NCBI GenBank assembly: GCA_902778925.1
Contig: CACYZN010000007.1
Span: 1 to 47,355 of the forward strand
DNA: 47,355 nucleotides
Direction of reading: 5' to 3'
Source: an uncultured Bacteroidota bacterium
Lineage (GTDB): Bacteria; Bacteroidota; Bacteroidia; Bacteroidales; P3
The position numbers and the translations under genes were made by a program. Below the pieces are notes generated by a model. That model saw only the letters and a program-made list of their open reading frames with translations, did no database searches and was not told the DNA's origin. The first letter of the stretch is position 1. Every line of letters begins with the position of its first letter. Of the stretch, positions 34,724 through 42,981 are shown in pieces.

Positions 34724-34861
34724 ATGGGTATCAATGCTAACAAAAAAGTGAAGAGAAGAAAGGTTCGCATCAATGGCAACAAGAACTCCACCAACAACTG
34801 GGGCATCACCGCAGCCGGTTGGAACGCCGTTCACAAAGCCATCATCAACGCCGAGGACTAA
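34724..34861 (+). CDS. 45-residue basic protein, unknown, own promoter and terminator
   Basis: The product is 45 residues: MGINANKKVKRRKVRINGNK, then NSTNNWGITAAGWNAVHKAI, then INAED. The first 20 residues are strongly basic (KKVKRRKVR) and the rest resembles an amphipathic helix with two Trp. It has no signal peptide and no domain I recognise. A consensus promoter with an A-rich leader precedes it, and a textbook terminator follows 19 bases after the stop, so it is a stand-alone transcription unit. These points, plus codon-like composition, support a real gene. The basic N-terminus could bind RNA, DNA or the ribosome; that is inference. Confidence 0.72.
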   Translation: MGINANKKVKRRKVRINGNKNSTNNWGITAAGWNAVHKAIINAED

Positions 34862-34880
34862 AGAAATCTTCATGAGAGAG

Positions 34881-34907
34881 AAGGCCGCACATGTGCGGCC
34901 TTTTTTT
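34881..34907 (+). terminator. intrinsic terminator after the 45-residue protein gene
   Basis: AAGGCCGCACA and TGTGCGGCCTT form a perfect 22-base palindrome (34881-34902), and the transcript continues with a run of seven T residues up to 34907. This is the clearest intrinsic terminator in the window. NUDIX gene expression must come from read-through or another promoter. Confidence 0.92.
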
Positions 34908-34923
34908 CTAAAGGTACCATAGC

Positions 34924-35436
34924 ATGAAACAGACCACACTGTGCTATATCGACGACGGCGAGCGCTACCTGATGCTGCACCGCGTGAAGAAAGAGCACGA
35001 CGCCAGCCACGGCAAATGGATTGGCGTGGGCGGCAAGTGCGAGGCCGACGAGAGTCCCGACGAGTGCATGTTGCGCGAGGTGAAGGAAGAGACGGGCCTC
35101 GACATCACACGCTGGCGCTACCGTGGCATCGTCACCTTCATCTCCGACACCTGGCCCAACGAGTACATGCACCTTTTCACGGCCGACCGCTGGCGCGGCG
35201 AGCCCGACATGGGCATCGACGACGAGGGGGAACTGGCATGGATCAAGAAAGGCGACCTGCCGCTGTGGGAGAGTGGCGAGCGGGAAACGGAGAGCAGAGA
35301 TAAATACTCGCTATGGGAAGGCGACAAGATATTCCTGCGCCTGCTGATGGACGAGCGGCAGCCCTTCTTCAGCCTGAAGCTGGTATACGTCCAGGACGAG
35401 CTGACCCACGCCACCCTCGACGGCAAACCCCTGTGA
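34924..35436 (+). CDS. NUDIX hydrolase (MutT/8-oxo-dGTPase-like)
   Basis: The 170-residue protein has a complete Nudix box, GKCEADESPDECMLREVKEE followed by TGL, at about residues 38-60. This is GX5EX7REUXEEXGU with the Mg-binding glutamates present. The surrounding LHRVKKEHDASHGKWIGVGG and YMHLFTADRW resemble 8-oxo-dGTP/oxidised purine diphosphatases. The substrate cannot be fixed by sequence alone. It lies 17 bases after the upstream terminator T tract and 22 bases before the helicase gene. Confidence 0.92.
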   Translation: MKQTTLCYIDDGERYLMLHRVKKEHDASHGKWIGVGGKCEADESPDECMLREVKEETGLDITRWRYRGIVTFISDTWPNEYMHLFTADRWRGEPDMGIDDEGELAWIKKGDLPLWESGERETESRDKYSLWEGDKIFLRLLMDERQPFFSLKLVYVQDELTHATLDGKPL

Positions 35437-35458
35437 CGCACACAAAAACGACCATCCC

Positions 35459-38110
35459 ATGGAGAGAACCTTCGACCCGTGGCAGCGGGAGGCGATAGAA
35501 ATCGGCGGTGGACGGCACCTGGTGCTGGCGCCTCCAGGATGCGGCAAGACCGACATACTGACCGAGCGCATAGTGCACGCCCGCGCGGAAGGAGTGGACT
35601 ACGGCGACATGCTGTGCCTCACCTTCACCAACCGTGCCGCCAAGGGGATGGCCCAGCGCATAGCCGACCGCACCGGCAACCCTGTGCCCGACGACCTCTT
35701 CGTGGGCAACATACACCGCTACTGCTCGCAGTTGCTTTTCAACAAAGGCATTGTAAATCACAATAGTGCCATTATCGACGAGGGCGACGTAGACAGCATC
35801 GTGCAGGAGGAGCTCTGCAAGAGATACGACACACGTCTGCACACCACCGAACTGATGCGGTATCAGCACGCCCTGTGGCAGCTCACCCTCGGGCAACGCG
35901 GCGACGCCGTGCTCCACTACGACCTGCTGCGCACCGGCGCCATCACCAAGCTCTGCGACGTGCTAGGCCGCCCGCATACCGACGACGCACTGGCCGAGAT
36001 ATACACCGATATCGAAGCCCTCTGCTCGCGCCATGCCATCCTGCTCGAGCTGCCGGCCGCCAACACACTGCGCGTGGCCCGCGCCTACCAGCAATACAAG
36101 GCCGACAACGACCTGCTCGACTACGACGACCTGCTGGTGCTGGCATATCAATATTTAAAAGGAGTGAAAGGGAGTGACGAGGGAGAGAAAAGGAATGAAA
36201 AGGCAAATGCCCCTGACGGCAACAAAAGGGAATACCACTGGATTGAGGTCGACGAGGTGCAGGATCTGAACAGTCTGCAATTCGAACTCATCGACCTGCT
36301 TGCCGCGCCCGACGCCACCATCGTGTACCTCGGCGACGAGCAGCAGGCCATATTCTCTTTTATCGGTGCCAAGCTCGAGACCCTCGAGGCGCTGAAGCAG
36401 CGCTGTGGGGCCAACATACACCACCTGCACACCAACTACCGCTCGCCGCGCTACCTGCTCGACCTGCAGAACGACTACGCCGTGCGCAACCTCGGCATTG
36501 CCCGCGACCTGCTGCCCACCACCGGCAACGACACCCCAGCCCGGCCCGAAGACCTGTGCCTGCTCGACGTGGGCGACGCCACCCTCGAGAGCTATTACAC
36601 GGCGCGCTTCGCCCGTCGCTATGGCGACCTCGACCCCGAGGGGCGCGTGGCAGTGCTGGTCTCTACCAACCGCGAGGCCGACGACGTGAGCCAGGCCATG
36701 GATGCCGCCGGCATACGCCATTTCAAGATCAGCGGCACCGACCTCTTCTCGCTGCCCACCGTGCGCCTGCTGCTGGCCCACCTCACCGTGCTCTGCGACG
36801 AGACGGTCTTCATAGCCTGGGCGCGCCTGCTCTGGGGCCTGGGCATCACCCCGACCTACACGGCGGCCCGCAGCCTGATGCGCGAAATGCGGCGCGTGGC
36901 CATGTTGCCCACCGACTTTCTGCTGCCGCAAGGCGACACCTCGTACCTGCAGCAGTTCGTGCAGGCCTACGACAACGAAGACCTAGTTATCTTCGACACC
37001 GAGACCACCGGACTCGACACCGACCGCGACGACATAGTGCAGATAGCCGCCATACGGGTGCGCCGAGGGCGAGTGGTAGGCCAACCGTTCGACATCATAC
37101 TCGAGACCGAACGCGAGTTGCCTGCCACCGTGGGGGGGCACCCCAACCCCATGCTTGAAGTCTACCGCACCAGCCGACGCTATCCGCGGGCCGAGGGGCT
37201 GCGCCGCTTCCTCGACTACTGCCGTGGCAGCGTGCTCGTGGGACACAACGTGGAATACGACTACAGCATACTGCGTTCGAACCTGCAGCGCAGCGGCACC
37301 GGCCTCGACCTCGAGGCGGAGTGTCCCCGCTACTTCGACACACTGAAATACATACGTCTGGTGCGGCCGCGGCTGCGACAGTACAAGCTGGCCCACCTGC
37401 TCGAGGTGCTCCACCTGGAGGGGCAGAACAGCCACCGCGCTGACGACGACATCATGGCCACCCTCTCGCTGCTGCGCTTCTGCCATGCGGCCGCCACACA
37501 GCTCGTGGTGCCACAGCGTCTGTTCTATGCCGACCACCGCAAGGCCGTGGACCGCCTGCGGCAACGCTACGGTGAGATATACCACCATGCGGCCAAGTCG
37601 GCAGGCATCGTGGACGAGCTGCAGCACGTCTACAAGCGACTGTGCGACGACGGCCTTGCCGAGCCCATAGACAAGTGGCAGCACCTGCTGAACTACATAG
37701 AGCGAGACCTGGTGCGGGCCGACCTCTACCCCACCCTGCGCTCGCAGCTGGAGCGCTACGTCACCGACCTGTGCACCACCAAGGAGGCCGACCTGTGCGG
37801 CGGCTCGCTCGAGGAGCGCTACATCATCTCGACCGTGCACAAAGCCAAGGGCCTCGAGTTCGACACGGTGATTGTGTACCGTGCCATCGACGGCTGCTAC
37901 CCGGGCTCACGCAGTTGGACCGACAAGCAGATCTCGGAGGATGCGCGCCGACTGTTCGTGGCCCTCTCGCGCTCGCGCAAGCATCTGTGTGTGATATGCG
38001 ACAGCTACTACGGCACGACGCCCCACACGCTGAGTCCCTTCCTGGACAAGGTGCGGCAGCACTTCACACTATACCACCGTACCCCCGACGGCAAGATACG
38101 CGAGGGTTGA
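35459..38110 (+). CDS. UvrD/Rep-like helicase with an inserted DEDDh 3'-5' exonuclease domain
   Basis: This 883-residue SF1A helicase fusion has Walker A APPGCGKT (24-31), LTFTNRAAKGM, DEVQDLN (motif II, about 265), GDEQQAIFSFIGA (about 291) and HTNYRSPRYLL (about 325). After a 2A-like start (about 390-505) comes an exonuclease: VIFDTETTGLD (Exo I, about 510), GHNVEYDYSILRS (Exo II, about 594) and HRADDDIMATL (Exo III, H-x4-D, about 658). Helicase motifs resume with ISTVHKAKGLEFDTVIVY (about 790) and LFVALSRSRKHL (about 832). The exonuclease is thus inside the helicase, between domains, not at an end. It probably acts in DNA repair. NUDIX lies 22 bases upstream. Confidence 0.92.
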   Translation: MERTFDPWQREAIEIGGGRHLVLAPPGCGKTDILTERIVHARAEGVDYGDMLCLTFTNRAAKGMAQRIADRTGNPVPDDLFVGNIHRYCSQLLFNKGIVNHNSAIIDEGDVDSIVQEELCKRYDTRLHTTELMRYQHALWQLTLGQRGDAVLHYDLLRTGAITKLCDVLGRPHTDDALAEIYTDIEALCSRHAILLELPAANTLRVARAYQQYKADNDLLDYDDLLVLAYQYLKGVKGSDEGEKRNEKANAPDGNKREYHWIEVDEVQDLNSLQFELIDLLAAPDATIVYLGDEQQAIFSFIGAKLETLEALKQRCGANIHHLHTNYRSPRYLLDLQNDYAVRNLGIARDLLPTTGNDTPARPEDLCLLDVGDATLESYYTARFARRYGDLDPEGRVAVLVSTNREADDVSQAMDAAGIRHFKISGTDLFSLPTVRLLLAHLTVLCDETVFIAWARLLWGLGITPTYTAARSLMREMRRVAMLPTDFLLPQGDTSYLQQFVQAYDNEDLVIFDTETTGLDTDRDDIVQIAAIRVRRGRVVGQPFDIILETERELPATVGGHPNPMLEVYRTSRRYPRAEGLRRFLDYCRGSVLVGHNVEYDYSILRSNLQRSGTGLDLEAECPRYFDTLKYIRLVRPRLRQYKLAHLLEVLHLEGQNSHRADDDIMATLSLLRFCHAAATQLVVPQRLFYADHRKAVDRLRQRYGEIYHHAAKSAGIVDELQHVYKRLCDDGLAEPIDKWQHLLNYIERDLVRADLYPTLRSQLERYVTDLCTTKEADLCGGSLEERYIISTVHKAKGLEFDTVIVYRAIDGCYPGSRSWTDKQISEDARRLFVALSRSRKHLCVICDSYYGTTPHTLSPFLDKVRQHFTLYHRTPDGKIREG

Positions 38111-38137
38111 CGGCGCGGCCCGCGGCTGCGGCCTGAA

Positions 38138-39028
38138 TCAGAACTTCACTATATCGATGAGGCGCACCCCGTCGAGCCACACGGCTATGCAGCCGACGGC
38201 GCCGTGCTCGCCGGCATCGTCCCAGTTTTCGATAGGCTGCAGGGTGATGGCGTCGACCACTTCGAAGTATTCGGGCTCGAAGCGCAGACCGTCGGGCTGA
38301 GGCGTCACCTCGTGGAAGGAAGCCAGTGTGTCGAGCACCCACTCCTTCACGTCGTCGACATCCTCATACTCGGCCATCTCGGCGGCCTGCTCGAGGGTGG
38401 CGTTGATGGCCGGGGCCATGGCGCGGGCGGCCGGCGAGAGGCGCATGTTGCGGCTGCTCAGTGCCAATCCGTCGTCGGCGCGCACAATGGGGCAGGGCAC
38501 GAGTTCGATGGGGTACTTGATTTGGTCGAGCAGAGCGCGTATGACGGCGATCTGCTGGTAGTCCTTCTCGCCGAAGTAGGCGCGGCGCGGCTGGGCCAGG
38601 TCGAACAGGCGGCGCACCACGACGGCCACTCCCGAGAAGTGGCCCGGGCGACGCGGACCCTCCATCACCTCCTCGACGGGGCCGAAGTGGTAGACCTCGG
38701 TGGGCTCGCCCTGGGGGTACATCTCGTCGACCGACGGGGTGAAGGCGATGACCTCCTTGGCCCGCTGCTGCGGCAACGAGGCTATGAGCTTGAGGTCGGC
38801 CTCGACGGTGCGGGGATACTTGGCGAGGTCTTCCTTGTTGTTGAACTGTATGGGGTTGACGAAGAGGCTCACCACGACGAAGTCGTTCTCGCGCATGGCG
38901 CGTTCGATGAGCGAGAGGTGTCCCTCGTGGAGGGCGCCCATGGTGGGCACGAGGCCTATCTCCAGGCCCTGTTCTTTGGCTTTTTCGACGGCTGCCGTAA
39001 GCTCGGCGGCCTTGCTTATCTGTTTCAT
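38138..39028 (-). CDS. panC: pantothenate synthetase
   Basis: The start at 39028 (MKQISKAAELTAAVEKAKEQ) gives 296 residues; a longer frame to 39142 overlaps the upstream gene. It condenses pantoate and beta-alanine with ATP. Signatures: VPTMGALHEGHLSLI (HIGH-like, about 27-41), FVNPIQFNNKEDLAKYPRT, VVVRRLFDLAQPRRAYFGEK, DDGLALSSRNMRLS (KMSKS-like). It is 8 bases after the membrane-protein gene and convergent with the helicase gene. Other pan genes are not in the window. Confidence 0.96.
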   Translation of the reverse strand: MKQISKAAELTAAVEKAKEQGLEIGLVPTMGALHEGHLSLIERAMRENDFVVVSLFVNPIQFNNKEDLAKYPRTVEADLKLIASLPQQRAKEVIAFTPSVDEMYPQGEPTEVYHFGPVEEVMEGPRRPGHFSGVAVVVRRLFDLAQPRRAYFGEKDYQQIAVIRALLDQIKYPIELVPCPIVRADDGLALSSRNMRLSPAARAMAPAINATLEQAAEMAEYEDVDDVKEWVLDTLASFHEVTPQPDGLRFEPEYFEVVDAITLQPIENWDDAGEHGAVGCIAVWLDGVRLIDIVKF

Positions 39029-39036
39029 ATCGGGTA

Positions 39037-39495
39037 TCAGTCTTTGATTTCTTCGTAAGGGGTGAAGCCCTCGTCGTCGGTGTCGGAGGGATGCTGGCGG
39101 TCGGCGGGCAGGTCCTTGCGCTGCAGGTAGCGGTTGGGCCACTCGAGCAGGTAGTTGACCGCGGTGAGCACCAGGCTGAAGAGCAGCGCCGAGCCGAAGC
39201 TGTCGACCCGGAAGCCGCCCACTATGGCCGAAGCCATGAGTATGATGATGGCGTTGACGACGAAGAGGAACAGACCCATCGTGATGGCTGTAACGGGCAG
39301 TGTCACAACAATCAGGATGGGGCGCACCAGGTTGTCGAGCAGCGAGATGACCACCGCCGTGAGCAGCACGGCCCAGAACGACGACACGTCGACCCCGGGC
39401 AGGAGCCAGGCGCCGACGATGACGGCTATGGAGAGCACCAGCAGGCGGGCCAGGCAGCCACTGTGGCCGCTGTAGAATTGCAGGTTCATCTTCAT
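39037..39495 (-). CDS. holin-4-like (Phage_holin_4_2/YvlD type) membrane protein
   Basis: This 152-residue protein has four hydrophobic segments (about 15-32, 38-58, 60-80, 84-125) with VVISLLDNLVRPILIVVTLP and FGSALLFSLVLTAVNYLL, typical of YvlD-like proteins. The name 'phage holin' is a database label; there are no phage genes here. An acidic soluble tail (SDTDDEGFTPYEEIKD) follows. Its start overlaps the TsaC-like gene stop by 4 bases and panC lies 8 bases downstream. Role unknown. Confidence 0.85.
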   Translation of the reverse strand: MKMNLQFYSGHSGCLARLLVLSIAVIVGAWLLPGVDVSSFWAVLLTAVVISLLDNLVRPILIVVTLPVTAITMGLFLFVVNAIIILMASAIVGGFRVDSFGSALLFSLVLTAVNYLLEWPNRYLQRKDLPADRQHPSDTDDEGFTPYEEIKD

Positions 39496-40112
39496 AGGTC
39501 GACCTCTCCTTTACCCTGGCGCACCAGTTCGATGCCGTCGCTGCAGTCTATCACCGTCGACGGCTGGTCGTCGGCCAAGCCGGCGTCGACCACCATGGCC
39601 ACGCGCGACCCGAAGCGGTCGTGTATCAGCTCGGGGTCGAGGTAGGTCTCGGGCTCGTCGCCGGTGTCGTCGAGCGGCCGCACCGAGGTGGCTATCAAGG
39701 GCACGCCCACCTCGTCGACGATGGCGCGCAGGGCGCCGCACTCGGGCACGCGGATGCCTATAGTGTGGTTGGCATTCTGATAATTGCGCGGCACACTGCC
39801 GGCGGCTTCCATGATGAAGGTGAACGGTCCCGGCAGGCAGCGCTTGAGCAGGGCGAAGGTGTCGCGGTCCATGGCGCGCACGTATTCCGACGCCTGGCTC
39901 AGGCTGGAGCACAGCATCGAGTACTTGGCCTGCTTCACACGGAACCCTTTCAGCTGCGCAATCTGCTCGACAGCCTTCTTGTGTTCCATCGAACAGGCGA
40001 AAGCATACAGCGTGTCGGTAGGCACAATGGCCACCTCGCCGCCCTTCAGCGCCTCGGCCACTCGCCTCACTTCCCGCGAGTTAGGATTATCATTATAGAG
40101 TCTTACAAGCAT
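39492..40112 (-). CDS. YrdC/Sua5-family L-threonylcarbamoyladenylate synthase-like protein
   Basis: The start at 40112 (MLVRLYNDNPNSREVRRVAE) gives 206 residues; the in-frame ATG at 40139 is inside the -7 box. The YrdC fold is shown by GGEVAIVPTDTLYAFACSM (about 24-42), LKGFRVKQAKYSMLCS (KRxxKPxxxL region with alterations), LLKRCLPGPFTFIM and HTIGIRVPEC. TsaC/Sua5 makes threonylcarbamoyl-AMP for tRNA t6A. YciO-type paralogues share the fold with unclear function. The changed K-R-x4-K region (usually KRPxxxPxxxL) makes YciO-like equally possible. Confidence 0.85.
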   Translation of the reverse strand: MLVRLYNDNPNSREVRRVAEALKGGEVAIVPTDTLYAFACSMEHKKAVEQIAQLKGFRVKQAKYSMLCSSLSQASEYVRAMDRDTFALLKRCLPGPFTFIMEAAGSVPRNYQNANHTIGIRVPECGALRAIVDEVGVPLIATSVRPLDDTGDEPETYLDPELIHDRFGSRVAMVVDAGLADDQPSTVIDCSDGIELVRQGKGEVDL

Positions 40113-40136
40113 AGTAATCTCTCGGTTTTGAAAGTG

Positions 40137-40144
40137 CAAAAGTA
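40137..40144 (-). promoter_or_regulatory. -7 box of the YrdC-holin-panC operon
   Basis: Minus strand TACTTTTG, a TAnnTTTG match, lies 24 bases before the ATG at 40112. It is the same octamer as in the radC and 8.3-kb surface protein promoters. A -33 TTTG at proper distance is not evident. Confidence 0.55.
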
Positions 40145-40203
40145 CAAAAAATTATTAAATTGCACGCCACCTTGTAGTTTTTTTCTCGGCAACACCCCGT
40201 TTT

Positions 40204-40409
40204 CGCCCCCTCGCCGCCGCCCGTTGCACCCCCCTTCCCCACCCCATCCCCTCCGGTCCCGCTCCGGTCGTTGTACTATCGTTGTACTATTGTTGTACTA
40301 TCGTTGTACTATCGTTCTTATGTTTTCAATAGTACAACGATAGTACAACAATAGTACAACGTGCGGAAGGGGTGCGGAAGGGGTGCGGGAGGGGTGGCGA
40401 GGGGGTGCA
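40204..40409. repeat. 11-bp-period inverted element B (units GTTGTACTATC / GTGCGGAAGGG)
   Basis: The segment can be cut in 11-base steps almost throughout. Left: GC-rich units including CCCCTCCGGTC and CCGCTCCGGTC (40248-40269). Then GTTGTACTATC, GTTGTACTATT, GTTGTACTATC twice (40270-40313). A 14-base centre GTTCTTATGTTTTC follows. Then inverted units AATAGTACAAC, GATAGTACAAC, AATAGTACAAC (40328-40360). Then GTGCGGAAGGG twice, GTGCGGGAGGG, GTGGCGAGGGG (40361-40404). RNA from either strand would fold as a long hairpin. It lies between the divergent TsaC-like and M64 genes, in the 350-base gap 40113-40462; I see no gene in that gap. Confidence 0.9.
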
Positions 40410-40462
40410 TTTTTATTTCTGGCGGAGCACAATATAGGTCAGCAAAGCGCGTTAATCAGAAT

Positions 40463-41695
40463 ATGAAACAATGCCTTGCCACACTGCTACTGCTGCTCGG
40501 CTCTATGGCGGCCATGGGACAGGCCGACGGATTCGACCGTTGGTTTGCCGACGCCACGCTGCGCATAGACTGCCTGCGCGAGGGGTCGGCCCAGGGCGAC
40601 ACCGTGTGGGTGGAACGCTGGATAGACCGCACGGCCAGCTGGCACGGTTCGCGCACACAGCTGACAGACCCCTTTGACAACGGCGACTACCGCGTGGTGG
40701 TGCGCGACGCCGAGACCGGCCGCGACCTGTACTCGCGCGGGTACAGCAACCTCTTCCGCGAATACAAGGACACCCCCGAAGGGCGCACCACCAAGGCCCG
40801 CTTCGAGGAGACACTGCTGGTGCCCATGCCCAAGGGCAGGGTGCTGATAGCACTGCAGCGGCGCAACCGGGAGACCATGCGGTTCGAGGACCAGACGGTG
40901 ACGCCCTTCGACCCGCAGCGGCAGGCGCTGGCCACGGTGCCGGTGCCACAATGGCAGCAGCGGCAGGAGATACACGGAGCCCCGGCCGAGAAGCTCGACG
41001 TGGCATTCGTGATGCAAGGCTTCGACCAGGTCCCCGACTCGGAATACCACGCCGTGTGCGACCGCATGACCGGCGTGCTCTTCGGCAAAGAGCCCTTCAA
41101 GAGTCACCGTCAGGACTTCAACGTCTACTTTGTCCGTGGCGACGCCGGGGTGGAGTACAACACCTTCGGTGCCGACCGCTACGCCATGACCTTCCGGGTG
41201 TGGCAGCTGCACGATGTGCTGGGCGACACCCCCTGCGACCACGTCATCGTGGTGCTCAACAACGGGAAGTACGGTGGCGGCGCGATATATAACTTCTACT
41301 CGGTCAGCTCGCTGCACTCGATGGCCGAGAGCGTGCTGCCCCACGAGCTGGGGCACGGCATAGGCGGCCTGGCCGACGAATACGTCGACGAGGACCTGAG
41401 CTATGCCGACCTGCACCGCACTGCCTACGAGCCACTGGAGCCCAACATTACCAACCTGGTCGACTTCGGCTCGAAATGGCAGTCGCTGCTGCCCGCCGGC
41501 ACCCCTGTGCCCACGCCGGCCCGCACCGACGTGCCGCGCAACCAGTGCGGCCCGCTGGGTGCCTACGAAGGCGCCGGCTACTCGGCCAAAGGCGTCTACC
41601 GCCCCGCCATGCACTGCATGATGCGCGACTATGCCCCCTTCTGCCCCGTGTGCCACGCACGGCTCACCGCCATCTTCAACCTCTACACCCGATGA
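40463..41695 (+). CDS. M64-family metallopeptidase, exported
   Basis: The start at 40463 (MKQCLATLLLLLGSMAAMGQ) gives a signal peptide; longer frames cross the repeat element. The 410-residue protein has an N-terminal beta domain (residues about 20-180) and a catalytic domain with HELGHGIGGLADEY at about 294-307. This fits the HExGH zinc site plus LADEY characteristic of peptidase family M64 (IgA-peptidase-like, many in gut Bacteroidota). DVAFVMQGFDQVPDSEYHAV and NVYFVRGDAGVEYNTFGAD fit the family too. Cys-rich QCGPLGAYEGAGY and CMMRDYAPFCPVCHARL lie near the end. It overlaps the next gene by 4 bases (ATGA). Confidence 0.9.
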   Translation: MKQCLATLLLLLGSMAAMGQADGFDRWFADATLRIDCLREGSAQGDTVWVERWIDRTASWHGSRTQLTDPFDNGDYRVVVRDAETGRDLYSRGYSNLFREYKDTPEGRTTKARFEETLLVPMPKGRVLIALQRRNRETMRFEDQTVTPFDPQRQALATVPVPQWQQRQEIHGAPAEKLDVAFVMQGFDQVPDSEYHAVCDRMTGVLFGKEPFKSHRQDFNVYFVRGDAGVEYNTFGADRYAMTFRVWQLHDVLGDTPCDHVIVVLNNGKYGGGAIYNFYSVSSLHSMAESVLPHELGHGIGGLADEYVDEDLSYADLHRTAYEPLEPNITNLVDFGSKWQSLLPAGTPVPTPARTDVPRNQCGPLGAYEGAGYSAKGVYRPAMHCMMRDYAPFCPVCHARLTAIFNLYTR

Positions 41696-42969
41696 GACGT
41701 CTGCTCATACTGTCGGTACTGCTGGCGGCCCTCACGGCGCTGCCATTCGGCTGTAGCCCCGACGAGTACGCCGACGAGCGCACGGTGAAGCTCGACTTCT
41801 CGGCCGATACCGTCAGCTTCGACACCGTCTTCACCACCATGGGCACCGCCACGCGGCAGTTGCGCGTCTACAACCGCAGCTCGCACGATATAGAGCTCGG
41901 CTCGGTGACCCTCAAGCACGGGCGCCAGAGCCGCTTCCGCCTCAACGTCGACGGCGACACCTCGATGGTGGCACGCCACATCGAGCTGCAGGCCGGCGAC
42001 AGCATGTTCATCTTCATCCAGGCCTGCATCGACCCCGACGGCAGCAACCAGCCCTTCCTGCGCACCGACTCCATCGTGTTCAGCAACGGGCAATGCGTGC
42101 CCTTGATGGCCTACGGCCGCAACGCCGTCTACCACAAGGTCGACAGTGGCTGGTTCAGCCGCATCGACTGTGCCGCCTGGGACCACTCGCGACCCCATGT
42201 CTTCCTCGGCCCCGCCGCCGTCATGGAGGGCAACACCCTCGTGCTGCGGGCCGGCGACGAACTCTACTTTGCCGACGGCGCCATGCTCATCATCGACAGC
42301 ATGGCCACCCTCGACGCCCGCGGCACCGCCGAGCAGCCCGTGCGCTTCACCGCGCTGCGGCAGGAGGAGTGGTACCGCGACCTGCCCGGACAGTGGCAGA
42401 CACTGTGGCTCTACAACTACAGCACCGCCAACGTGATAGACCACGCCGTGATCGAGAACGGCACCGCCGGACTGCGCTGCTACCCCATGTCGCAGCTGAC
42501 CCTGAGCAACACCGTGATACGCAACATGAGCGATGCCGGGCTGGTGGGGCAGAACGCCACGGTGGCATGCAACAACGTGCTGGTGTACGACTGCCACAGT
42601 GCCCTGGCCCTCATCGGCGGTGGCGACTACACCTTCGCCGGGAGCACCTTTGCCGACTACTGGAGCTACCGCAGCCGCTCGCGCGATACCGCCGCCGTCA
42701 TCATCTCGAACTACTACTATCTGGAAGACGGCAGCTACACCGGCGCCGACATGCAGCGCGCCAACTTCACCAACTGCATTGTCTATGGCAGCCGCTCGGC
42801 AGAGGTGGCCATAAGCACCATGCCCCCCTTCGCCATGCACTACGCCTTCGACCACTGCCTGGTGCGCGGCGGCGAGTGGGACGAAGACCCGCTGTTCGAG
42901 GACGTGGACGAGGACAACTACCGGCTAAAAGACAACTCGCCAGCCAAAGGCATAGGATATCAATATTAG
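41692..42969 (+). CDS. lipoprotein with right-handed beta-helix domain
   Basis: The start at 41692 overlaps the M64 stop. The 425-residue protein has a lipoprotein signal ending ALTALPFGC (Cys21), an N-terminal Ig-like or calpain-like domain (FDTVFTTMGTATRQLRVYNR, about 45-140) and then a beta-helix-like stretch (about 225-420) with NVIDHAVIENGTAGLRCY, LTLSNTVIRNMSDAGLVG and FTNCIVYGSRSAEVAI. It ends in DNYRLKDNSPAKGIGYQY. The beta-helix suggests binding or processing of a polymer on the cell surface. Its substrate is unknown. ruvA starts 12 bases downstream. Confidence 0.85.
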   Translation: MRRLLILSVLLAALTALPFGCSPDEYADERTVKLDFSADTVSFDTVFTTMGTATRQLRVYNRSSHDIELGSVTLKHGRQSRFRLNVDGDTSMVARHIELQAGDSMFIFIQACIDPDGSNQPFLRTDSIVFSNGQCVPLMAYGRNAVYHKVDSGWFSRIDCAAWDHSRPHVFLGPAAVMEGNTLVLRAGDELYFADGAMLIIDSMATLDARGTAEQPVRFTALRQEEWYRDLPGQWQTLWLYNYSTANVIDHAVIENGTAGLRCYPMSQLTLSNTVIRNMSDAGLVGQNATVACNNVLVYDCHSALALIGGGDYTFAGSTFADYWSYRSRSRDTAAVIISNYYYLEDGSYTGADMQRANFTNCIVYGSRSAEVAISTMPPFAMHYAFDHCLVRGGEWDEDPLFEDVDEDNYRLKDNSPAKGIGYQY

Positions 42970-42981
42970 AATACACCCGAT

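Noticed and set aside
34509-34939. Minus-strand frames opposite the 45-residue gene
   Set aside because: They cover a promoter, the repeat and terminator; hydrophobic content is due to AT-rich repeats.
39029-39142. An N-terminal extension of PanC (38 extra residues)
   Set aside because: It is Arg-rich, overlaps the upstream gene, and the family starts at MKQISKAAEL.
39037-39495. A prophage remnant, because of the holin-like protein
   Set aside because: YvlD-type proteins carry the label without phage context; panC and the TsaC-like gene flank it and no phage genes are seen.
40204-40409. An intrinsic terminator
   Set aside because: It is between divergent genes and lacks a following T tract; the 11-base phasing is not explained by termination.
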